64,000 nucleotides of DNA from the NCBI GenBank assembly GCA_963750045.1, contig CAVVPD010000008.1:310001-374000 (forward strand). Reading direction: 5' to 3'. Below, one piece after another: positions 55,598 to 62,982 of this stretch. The translations under genes were made by a program, and so were the position numbers. A model generated the notes under the pieces. It saw nothing but the letters and a program-made list of their open reading frames with translations. It ran no database searches and had not been told where the DNA came from. Origin of the DNA: DASUAS01 sp963750045. GTDB taxonomy: Bacteria > Actinomycetota > Acidimicrobiia > IMCC26256 > DASPTH01. Numbering within the stretch: the stretch's first letter is position 1; every line of letters begins with the position of its first letter.

Positions 55598-56714
55598 TCA
55601 TCCCGAACCCGACGCGGAGCACCGGTTGGGACCCAGCTCGAGTTGCTCGAGGACGGACACTGCCAGATCGGAGCGCCCCATGTTCGCCTTGATGATCTCG
55701 ACGTAGCTGGGCGGGCGCTCGCCGGCGTTCGAGGTGGCCCATTCCACGAACGCCTCCTCGCCGAGGTCGAGGGGTCGGAGGATCGCCCGCAGCTGGCCCA
55801 CGGTAGCGCCGACCGGCTGGTCCGGATGCACCTGCACTCCCTCGCCGTAGTGCCCGGGGAGCACGATGGTCCCGTCGGGGTGGTTCAGGACCCGCTCGTG
55901 GAGCGACCGGTAGAGGTTGTGGGAGAATTCCTCGGCGCGTTCCGCGAGATCCGGCCGGCCCACGCCGTCGACGAACAACGTGTCGCCGGTCAGGACGATC
56001 CGGTCGTCGACGAAGTAGATGGTGGAACCCTCGGTGTGCCCCGGGGTCCCGAGGGCCGCCACCGTCAACTCGGCGTCGGCGCCGAGCCGGAACGTCGCGC
56101 CGTCGCGCAGCGGCTCGAACGCGAAGTCGAACGTGTCGTCGGGATTGAGGTGCAGCGTCGCGCCGGCGCCCGCCGCGAGGGCACGGGCACCCGACAGGTG
56201 GTCGGCGTGGAGATGCGTGTCGAAGACCCGGGTGATCCGCCACCCGCGCTCGGCGGCCACCTCGCGGTACACGTCGACGTCGATCGACGGATCGATCACG
56301 AACGCCTCGTCGGTGGCGCCGATCACGTACGAGAGGCACCCCTTGCCGCGCCGGCGCACCTGTACGACGCTCACGTCGCCGTCTTCCACGACGACCCGGT
56401 CGTACGTCCTGCCCCAGGCGGTCATCCCGCCGCGGAGGTTCGCGACGTGGAGCCCGGTGCCGGCCAGGAAGTCGGCCGCGACCACCGAGCGTGCCCCGGA
56501 CGCGCACACGACCACGACCTCACGGTCGCGCGGGCAATTCCGCCACGCGGCCGGAGAGCTCGGCGACCGGCACGTTCACCGCGCCGGGGATCGCCCAGGC
56601 CGCGACTTCGTCGGGCTCTCGGACGTCGAGGACGAAGGGTTCGGCGTCGGTGCCGAGCCGGCGGGCGAGCTCGCCGGCGTCGATCTCGCGGGAGGTGGGT
56701 GCGCTCTGGTCCAT
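55598..56714 (-). CDS. Rhodanese-metallo-beta-lactamase fusion, persulfide dioxygenase-like (single frameshift)
   Basis: About 371 residues. Residues 1-105 form a rhodanese domain: REIDAGELARRLGTDAEPFV, LDVREPDEVAAWAIPGAVNV and the active loop CASGARSV (catalytic Cys). One base shift near 56518 separates AELPARP from VVVCASGARS. The second part is an MBL-fold, ETHE1-type domain: THLHADHLSGARAL (HxHxDH), TPGHTEGSTIYFV (His) and VLTGDTLFVDGVGRPDL (Asp). Glutathione or low-molecular-weight persulfide is oxidised to sulfite in such enzymes. Domain order is the reverse of Staphylococcus CstB. ATG at 56714, next to a CstR-type operator. Confidence 0.85.
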
Positions 56715-56728
56715 GGTGGGATCAACCC

Positions 56729-56746
56729 TATACCCCTTGGGGTATA
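56729..56746. promoter_or_regulatory. Perfect CstR/CsoR-type operator in the divergent promoter
   Basis: TATACCCCTTGGGGTATA is an exact 18-bp palindrome between the rhodanese-dioxygenase gene (minus strand, 15 bp away) and the membrane-protein operon (plus strand, 36 bp away). It can regulate both transcripts and gives the best consensus (TATACCCC-NN-GGGGTATA). Confidence 0.8.
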
Positions 56747-56781
56747 TTCCGGGGCTTCGGGTCCTGGGGGAGACTGGGGAC

Positions 56782-57915
56782 GTGACCGACGTGACCGATG
56801 AGCCCGGGGCGGGCGACCGAACCCGTCCGTCGAAATGGCGACCCTGGCTGCGGGTCGTGCTCGGCGTCGCGCTCGGGGCCGGCGCGATCTCGCTGGTGCT
56901 CCAGGCGGCCGGCGGGATCGGTGACCTGGAGGAAGCACTCCGGCGCACGAACCCGTGGTGGCTGGTGCCGGCCGCCGCGTTCGAGGCGCTGGCCTACGTG
57001 ACGTCGGGTCTGAGGCTGCGGCGACTGGCCGGCGACGAGGCCGACCTGACCGTCGTGTCGGCGACGGAGCTGGAGCTCGTCGTGAACGGGCTCGGCCTGC
57101 TGACCCCGGCTTCCCCGGCCGAGGGCCTGGCGTTCGCGACCGCGGAGCTGTCACGGCGCGGGCTGCCGCGGCGGCGCGTCCTCTTCACCCTGGGCTTCAG
57201 CAACTGGTTCAGCTTCCGGATCTTCTACCTGGTGGGCGCGCTCAACCTGCTCTTCATGGTGGCCACGCGCGACCTGCCGATCGATGCGACATGGCCGCTC
57301 GTGATCGCACCCCTGGTGCTGGCCCTCCTGGCGGTCTCCGCGGTGCTTGCGAACCGGCCGCGGTCCGCCGAGCACGTTGCCGTCCTCCTCGGCTCCCTGC
57401 GGTTCTGGAAGCCGCGACCGGTGCGCGACGAGCGCCGGGCGGCCGGCGCACGGTTCCACGCCGACGCGATGGCCGTCGTGGGCCCGCCGCGGCGGCGGAT
57501 CTGGCTCGCGCTGCTCTCGCTCGCCTCGATGCTGAGCGACGTCGCGTGCCTGTACTTCATCCTCGTGGCGGTGGGCGCGCACGTCGACCCCGACGTGGCG
57601 CTCCTCGCGGTCGGCACGGGCGCGGTCGCCGGCGCGGTGCCGTTGCTCCCGGGAGGCATCGGCGTGGTCGAGGCGGTCATGCCCGCGGTCATCCACTGGT
57701 ATGGCCCTCCGCTGAGTGCTGCGCTCGCGGGTGTGCTCATCTACCGGGTCGTCGGCACGCTGCTCCCTGCGGCCGCCGGCGCCGTCTCGCTCGTCGCGTT
57801 GCGCGCCCACCGCGGGCACACCGCTCGTGAGCAGGCACTTCGGCCCTACCGGTCGGCGCCGCCGGGCGGCATGCTCGACGTGCACACGAGGGACCGGGAA
57901 ACGGGGAGCGAATGA
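56782..57915 (+). CDS. UPF0104/lysylphosphatidylglycerol synthase-like membrane protein
   Basis: A 377-residue membrane protein with about eight helices: LRVVLGVALGAGAISLVLQA, WWLVPAAAFEALAYVTSGLR, LVVNGLGLLTPASPAEGLAF, GFSNWFSFRIFYLVGALNLL, LVIAPLVLALLAVSAVLANR and ALLAVGTGAVAGAVPLLPGG followed by IGVVEAVMPAVI. The last PGGIGVVEA is the typical motif of the LPG_synthase_TM (YbhN/UPF0104) family. The catalytic lysyl-transferase domain is absent, so it is a flippase-like or unknown-function member. GTG start at 56782, first gene of the operon downstream of a CstR-type operator. Confidence 0.8.
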   Translation: MTDVTDEPGAGDRTRPSKWRPWLRVVLGVALGAGAISLVLQAAGGIGDLEEALRRTNPWWLVPAAAFEALAYVTSGLRLRRLAGDEADLTVVSATELELVVNGLGLLTPASPAEGLAFATAELSRRGLPRRRVLFTLGFSNWFSFRIFYLVGALNLLFMVATRDLPIDATWPLVIAPLVLALLAVSAVLANRPRSAEHVAVLLGSLRFWKPRPVRDERRAAGARFHADAMAVVGPPRRRIWLALLSLASMLSDVACLYFILVAVGAHVDPDVALLAVGTGAVAGAVPLLPGGIGVVEAVMPAVIHWYGPPLSAALAGVLIYRVVGTLLPAAAGAVSLVALRAHRGHTAREQALRPYRSAPPGGMLDVHTRDRETGSE

Positions 57916-58295
57916 AGAGCTTCGAGACCAGCGTCGGCGAACCGATCGAGGCCGTCGAACCGAAAGTACGTGCCGCACTGGCGGCGCAGGGCTTCGGGGT
58001 GCTCACCGAGATGGACGTCGCGGCGACGTTGCGGGCCAAGTTGGGAGTCGAGCGACCGGCGCTCAAGATCCTCGGCGCCTGCAATCCCCACATCGCGCAG
58101 CGCTCGCTGGAGCTCGATCCCTCGGTGAGCCTGCTGCTCCCGTGCAACGTCGTGCTCGAGACCGCCGCCGACGGTGGCACCCGGGTCGCGATCGTCGATC
58201 CCCGGGCCCTGATGGACGACCCGGCGTTCGCCGAGCTCGCCGCGGAAGCCGCCGGGAAGCTGCGCGCCGTCGTCGACGAAGTAGGTGGGGCATGA
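57912..58295 (+). CDS. DUF302 domain protein
   Basis: A 127-residue protein matching the DUF302 pattern: FETSVGEPIEAVEPKVRAAL, GFGVLTEMDVAATLRAKLGV, ILGACNPHIAQRSLELDPSV, SLLLPCNVVLETAADGGTRV. GACNP and LPCNV cysteines are the conserved pair of the family. ATG overlaps the previous stop (ATGA) and its own TGA overlaps the next start. DUF302 genes frequently stand beside sulfur-oxidation and chalcogen-stress genes; the biochemical role is unknown. Confidence 0.88.
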   Translation: MKSFETSVGEPIEAVEPKVRAALAAQGFGVLTEMDVAATLRAKLGVERPALKILGACNPHIAQRSLELDPSVSLLLPCNVVLETAADGGTRVAIVDPRALMDDPAFAELAAEAAGKLRAVVDEVGGA

Positions 58296-59650
58296 CGAAG
58301 GAACGCATCGTGGTCGTCGGCGGCGACGCCGCCGGCATGGCGGCGGCGGCGCTGGCCAATCGCCGGCGAGACCCCGAGCGAACGGAGCTGGTGGTGTTCG
58401 AGCGCGGCGACTACACGTCGTACGCGGCGTGCGGCCTGCCGTATTTCGTCGCGGGTGTCGTCGGAGCTCCTGATCGGCTGATCGCCCGCAGTCCCGAAGC
58501 GCATCGCGCCAAAGGCGTCGACGTGCGCGTGCGTCACGAAGTGCGCGCCATCGATCTCGACCGCCGCGAGGTGGAAGTGGCCGCGCTCGGCGACGGAGGA
58601 TCCGTGCGGCGCGAGCCGTTCGACCATCTCGTCGTCGCGACGGGTGCGTCTCCGATCCGCCCGACCTTCCCGAACGTGGACGCCCGCGGCATCACCGCCA
58701 TGCACACCATCCCCGACGCCCTCGCGCTCGACGAATTGCTGCGTTCCCGCCGACCCGGGCGCGCCGTCGTCGTCGGTGGTGGATACATCGGCCTCGAGAT
58801 GGTCGAGGCGTTGCTGTGGCGCGGTCTGCACGTGACGCTGGTCGAGAAGCTCCCGCAGCCCATGGCGACCCTCGATCCCGACATGGCCGAACTGGTCACG
58901 CGGGCGTTGGGCGACCTCGCCGTCGACGCCCGCCTCGGCGTGGGTGTCGACGGGTTCGAGGTCGGCGACGACGGCTGGGTGACGGGCGTCGCGACCGACG
59001 CGGGTGTCGTGCCGGCCGACGTCGTCGTGCTCGGCCTCGGCATCAGGCCGAACGTCACGTTGGCGCGTGAAGCCGGCATCACGATCGGTCCGAGCGGTGC
59101 GATCGCAGCCGACCCGAGCATGCGCACCTCGGCCGCGAATGTCTGGGTCGCGGGCGACGCGGCCGAGAGCCGGCACCGGATAAGTGGTGCTCCGGTGTCA
59201 GTCGCGCTCGGGACGCACGCGAACCAGCAGGGCCGCGTGGTCGGCGCGAACGTCACCGGTGGCGCGGCGACGTTCCCGGGCGTGCTCGGCACGGCCGTCA
59301 CCAAGGTGTGCGACACGGAGATCGCCCGCACCGGCCTCAACCTCCGGGAGGCGCGCGCGGCCGGCTTCGACGTGGTGGCCGAGGTCACCGAGGGCCGGAC
59401 GCACGCGGGGTACTACCCCGATGCGGCGCCGATCGCGGTGAAGGTGCTCGCCGAGCGGGGAAGCGGCCGGATGCTGGGCGGCCAGATCGTGGGCGGGAGC
59501 GGCTCCGCCAAGCGCATCGACGCGCTCGCGGTCGGTATCTGGAACGAGATGACGACCGAGGACTTCGCGCAGGTCGACCTCGGGTACGCGCCCCCGTTCT
59601 CGACGCCGCTCGACCCGGTGCTCGTCGCCGCCCGCCGCGCCGGCGCCTGA
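58292..59650 (+). CDS. CoA-disulfide/persulfide reductase-like FAD-dependent oxidoreductase
   Basis: A 452-residue pyridine-nucleotide-disulfide oxidoreductase: FAD site VVVGGDAAGMAAAALANRR, single redox cysteine Cys47 in SYAACGLPYFVAG (SxxxCGLPY as in CoADR), NAD(P) site AVVVGGGYIGLEMVEAL and VWVAGDAAESRH. No C-terminal rhodanese domain is present. Such enzymes reduce CoA disulfide, CoA persulfide or polysulfide. With the rhodanese-dioxygenase and TauE it completes a persulfide-handling set. Last gene of the operon that starts at 56782. Confidence 0.88.
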   Translation: MTKERIVVVGGDAAGMAAAALANRRRDPERTELVVFERGDYTSYAACGLPYFVAGVVGAPDRLIARSPEAHRAKGVDVRVRHEVRAIDLDRREVEVAALGDGGSVRREPFDHLVVATGASPIRPTFPNVDARGITAMHTIPDALALDELLRSRRPGRAVVVGGGYIGLEMVEALLWRGLHVTLVEKLPQPMATLDPDMAELVTRALGDLAVDARLGVGVDGFEVGDDGWVTGVATDAGVVPADVVVLGLGIRPNVTLAREAGITIGPSGAIAADPSMRTSAANVWVAGDAAESRHRISGAPVSVALGTHANQQGRVVGANVTGGAATFPGVLGTAVTKVCDTEIARTGLNLREARAAGFDVVAEVTEGRTHAGYYPDAAPIAVKVLAERGSGRMLGGQIVGGSGSAKRIDALAVGIWNEMTTEDFAQVDLGYAPPFSTPLDPVLVAARRAGA

Positions 59651-59661
59651 GGCGGCGTCGA

Positions 59662-59921
59662 TCAGGATCGACGGTGAGGCCGGGCTCCATGGCCTGGCCG
59701 CGCGAGGTGTCGCCGATGGTCTCTTGGAGCCACGCGCGGTCGTCGGGACGGATGCGGGCCGCGAACGCTTCGCACGAGCCGTCGAGCTCGTCGAGGTCCA
59801 TGCCGTAGCGCCCGGCTTCGAGGGCGAACCGCAGCGGTGCCTCGTCGCGCAGGAGGGCGTCCTGCGCGTCGCTCTCGGAGCGGCGGATGGCCGCGCCGTC
59901 GTCGCGCTTTCGGCGTTTCAT
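59662..59921 (-). CDS. Small hypothetical protein, 3' end uncertain
   Basis: From an ATG at 59921 the frame reads MKRRKRDDGAAIRRSESDAQ, continuing LRFALEAGRYGMDLDELDGS, with good coding character to about MEPGLTVDP. In its own frame there is no stop before 59385, deep in the antisense of the flavoprotein gene; a stop lies at 59662 in a neighbouring frame, so a one-base error near the 3' end is likely. No family recognised. Acidic/basic, soluble, about 85 residues. Confidence 0.45.
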
Positions 59922-59958
59922 CGCCCTCTCATCGCTCGCACGGTAGTCCGTTCCGTGC

Positions 59959-61236
59959 ATGCCGACGCGAGGCTGGACGAGCGCCTGGGGCTGCGCGGCC
60001 CTCGTGCTCGTCCGGGTCGTCGCCGTCGGTGTCGCCCTCGATGCCCGCGCCACGGCACCGCGCCACGCCGCGCTCACCGGGGACGAGCGTCGCTATCACC
60101 AGATCGCGACGAGGCGCGGGATCCCCTACGCCGACTTCGCGGTCGAGTACCCACCGCTCACCCTTGCAGCCATCGACGCGCTGGACGACGGCACCGTGCG
60201 CCGCTCGACCGCGCGGCTGATGTGGAGCCAGGTGGCGTTGGACGGCCTGATCGCCGTGCTCCTGGCGTGGGGATGGGGCCGCCGCGCCGCGCTGGCCTAC
60301 CTCGTGCTCGGACTCGCGTTCGTCTGGTACCCGTTCCTCTACCTCCGGCTCGACCTCCTCTCGGTCGCGCTCGCGGTCGCGGGGCTCGCGCTGCTCCGGC
60401 GACGTCATCCCGTGGCCGGAGGCGCAGGCGTCGCCGCCGCGTGCTTCGCCAAGGTCTGGCCGATCGCGCTCGTGCCGGGCCTCGTCGCCCGTCGCTCGTG
60501 GCGCGGGGTGGTGGCGTTTGCCGCGGTGGGCATCGCCGGTACCGCGGCGTGGATCCGGTGGGCAGGGTTCGACGGGCCGGTCCAGGTGCTCACGTTCCGC
60601 GGCGCGAAGGGGTGGCAGATCGAGAGCACCATCGGGGCCGTCGTGCACGTCTTCGCCGCCGCCGACGCCCGGATGCAGCGCGGCGCGGCGCGCATCGGCG
60701 TGGTGCCCGGGATGCTGCGGGTGGGCCTCCCGCTCCTCGGCGTGCTCGCCACGTTCGGGATCTGGTGGCTGGTCAGCCGGGTCCCCCACGCGGCGACGCA
60801 CGTCGTCGACGGTGTCGCGCCGGTCGCGGCGCTCGCCGCGGTCCTGGTGTTCGCCACGCTCCTGTCGCCGCAGTACGTGTCGTGGCTCCTGCCTTTCGCC
60901 GCGATCGCGGCGGCGGGGGGAGAGCGGCGCATCGCCGGGCTCACGGCCGTCGTCGCCCTGCTGAGCACGTTCGGCTTGTTCCTCGCGGGGGATCTCTCCC
61001 GCGGGGATCCGGTGGCGATGGCCCTGGTCCTCCTGCGCAACGGGCTGTTGGTGGCCTTGCTGGGGGTGGCCGTCTCCCGTCTCTCGCACCTCGCCCGCGC
61101 CGACGCGGCGGTGCGACCGGCACCCACCGGGGTCGCGGTCGTCGCGGGGCGCGCTCGCCCGCACGGACCCGGTCCAGATCTCTTAGGCTCCGCCGATGGC
61201 CGCCCCGACGACCGACGAACGGGCGCCCGCGCCTGA
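59959..61236 (+). CDS. GT87-like (mannosyltransferase, DUF2029-type) membrane protein
   Basis: A 425-residue membrane protein with about nine helices. After helix 1 it shows TGDERRYHQIATRRGIPYAD and FAVEYPPLTLAAIDAL: the acidic first loop and EYPPL motif of the GT87 alpha-mannosyltransferase family (PimE-like). AYLVLGLAFVWYPFLYLRLD, LLSPQYVSWLLPFAAIAAAG follow as usual. It uses a polyprenyl-phosphate sugar donor and acts at the outer face of the membrane. It overlaps the next gene by 41 bp; the C-terminal tail is probably disordered. Confidence 0.78.
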   Translation: MPTRGWTSAWGCAALVLVRVVAVGVALDARATAPRHAALTGDERRYHQIATRRGIPYADFAVEYPPLTLAAIDALDDGTVRRSTARLMWSQVALDGLIAVLLAWGWGRRAALAYLVLGLAFVWYPFLYLRLDLLSVALAVAGLALLRRRHPVAGGAGVAAACFAKVWPIALVPGLVARRSWRGVVAFAAVGIAGTAAWIRWAGFDGPVQVLTFRGAKGWQIESTIGAVVHVFAAADARMQRGAARIGVVPGMLRVGLPLLGVLATFGIWWLVSRVPHAATHVVDGVAPVAALAAVLVFATLLSPQYVSWLLPFAAIAAAGGERRIAGLTAVVALLSTFGLFLAGDLSRGDPVAMALVLLRNGLLVALLGVAVSRLSHLARADAAVRPAPTGVAVVAGRARPHGPGPDLLGSADGRPDDRRTGARA

Positions 61237-62968
61237 ACCGGCGGGGACCGAACCGCTCCGGGTCGACCACCTGGGCCGCTGGTGCATGCTGGCACCCGTC
61301 GCGTTCCTGGTCGTGCTCGGGTGGACCCACCGGTGGATCGACGAGGACGCGTTCCTCAACTTCCGGATCGTCGACCAGATCCGGGCGGGCCACGGCCCGG
61401 TGTTCAACGTGGGCCAACGCGTCGAGGTCGCGACGAGCCCGCTGTGGCTGGCGCTGCTCACCGTCGGCCGCACGCTGATCCCGTTCGTCCACATCGAGTA
61501 CCTCGCACTGGTCGGCGGCCTCCTGCTCACCGGCCTCGGGCTGTGGTGGGTCCAGCGGGGCGCGGCGCGGATGTGGCGCACCGGGCGTGACCACCCGGCG
61601 ATCCCGCTCGGCGCGGTCGTGATCGCCGCGCTGCCCGCGAGCTGGGAATGGGCCACCTCGGGGCTCGAGAACGGGTTGAGCCTGGCGTGGATCGGCGCGC
61701 TCATGCTCGTGCTCGCGACCTTCGCGCGACGAGATCCGCCGCGGGCTCCCGCGTGGAAGACCGCGGCGGTCGGCGTGCTCCTCGGCCTCGGCCCGCTCGT
61801 ACGACCGGACCTCACGATCATGAGCGTGGCCGCGCTGGTGGCGGTGCTCGCGACCCGACGTCCCCGCGGCGCGCCGCTGGCCTGGTTCCTCGGCGGATTC
61901 CTCGCGTTGCCGGTGCTCTCCGAGCTGTTCCGCGTGGGGTACTACGGGATCCTCGTGCCCAACACCGCCCTGGCGAAGGACGCCGGTGGCACCTACTGGT
62001 CGCAGGGGTGGAACTACCTCGCCGACCTCGTCGCCCCCTACTGGCTGTGGGTGCCGGTGCTCGCTGCCGTCGCCGCGGCCGTGGTGCTCCTGGTGCCCAC
62101 CCGACGGGCCTCCGGGCACGAGGGGCCTCCGCTCGTCGTCGTCCTCGCCCTGCCCGTCGCCGGGCTGCTGCACGCCCTCTTCATCGTGAAGTCGGGAGGC
62201 GACTACCTCCACGCCCGCCTGCTCCTGCCGAGCCTGTTCGCGCTCCTCGCTCCGGTGGCGGCCGTGCCGTGGAGCCGCAAGCTCCTCGCCCCGGTCGTGG
62301 TGGTCGGGATCTGGGCGCTGGTGGCCGCCGGGTTCCTGCGCCCCGCGATCCACAACGGGTTCGTGCCCCTCACCGACCGCGGCGTGGCCGAGGGCCGCGA
62401 CCTCATGACCAGCCTCACGCGGCCCGGGCACCGCCCGATCCGGGCCGAGGACTTCATCTTCGTCGACGGCCCGCTCGCCAAGCGCCTGCAGGAACGGGGC
62501 GAGAAGGCACTCGTGATCAACACCGCGAAGCAGCCCATCCTCGACGCCACGCCGCAGCGGACGACGCTCGTGTCGCTCGCCAGCGGCATCAGCGGCTACC
62601 TGGCCGGCCCCGACGTGCTGGTGCACGAGTACAACAGCCTGGGCGACCCGGTCGGGAGCCACATGCCACCGAACCCCGACAGTGGCCCCGGTCACCGCAA
62701 GCGCAAGGGGTACCCGTGGGTCATCGCGCTCACCACCAGACCGGGCGTCACCGCCGGGTTCGACCCGCAGCGGATCGCGGCGGCGCGTGCCGCGCTGCGG
62801 TGCGGCGCATTGCGCGACCTGGTCGCGTCGACCGAGGACCCGATGGGCGTCGGCACCTTCTGGTCGAACCTCACCGGCGCCGTCGGGCGCACCCGCCTCG
62901 TCGTGCCCAGGCACGAGGTCGCAGCAGAACGGAAGTTCTGCGGTGACGAAGGTACGATCGGCCCCTGA
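61196..62968 (+). CDS. GT-C arabinofuranosyltransferase-like membrane protein (AftB-like)
   Basis: A 590-residue membrane protein. The N-terminal part (GWTHRWIDEDAFLNFRIVDQ then RAGHGPVFNVGQRVEVATSP) strongly resembles the first loop of AftB-type arabinofuranosyltransferases of mycobacteria, with the D-E-D catalytic cluster. Ten or so helices follow (LWVPVLAAVAAAVVLLVPT and others) and a soluble C-terminal domain. Probable role in cell-wall arabinan or another surface glycan. Function by similarity only; the AftB equivalence needs a profile search. Confidence 0.75.
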   Translation: MAAPTTDERAPAPEPAGTEPLRVDHLGRWCMLAPVAFLVVLGWTHRWIDEDAFLNFRIVDQIRAGHGPVFNVGQRVEVATSPLWLALLTVGRTLIPFVHIEYLALVGGLLLTGLGLWWVQRGAARMWRTGRDHPAIPLGAVVIAALPASWEWATSGLENGLSLAWIGALMLVLATFARRDPPRAPAWKTAAVGVLLGLGPLVRPDLTIMSVAALVAVLATRRPRGAPLAWFLGGFLALPVLSELFRVGYYGILVPNTALAKDAGGTYWSQGWNYLADLVAPYWLWVPVLAAVAAAVVLLVPTRRASGHEGPPLVVVLALPVAGLLHALFIVKSGGDYLHARLLLPSLFALLAPVAAVPWSRKLLAPVVVVGIWALVAAGFLRPAIHNGFVPLTDRGVAEGRDLMTSLTRPGHRPIRAEDFIFVDGPLAKRLQERGEKALVINTAKQPILDATPQRTTLVSLASGISGYLAGPDVLVHEYNSLGDPVGSHMPPNPDSGPGHRKRKGYPWVIALTTRPGVTAGFDPQRIAAARAALRCGALRDLVASTEDPMGVGTFWSNLTGAVGRTRLVVPRHEVAAERKFCGDEGTIGP

Positions 62969-62982
62969 CGGTTCGACCCCAA

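Noticed and set aside
60941..62914. 657-codon frame antisense to the AftB-like gene
   Set aside because: Composition of a shadow frame (many His, Arg, Glu, Gly), no domain recognised, and the opposite strand has clear membrane helices.
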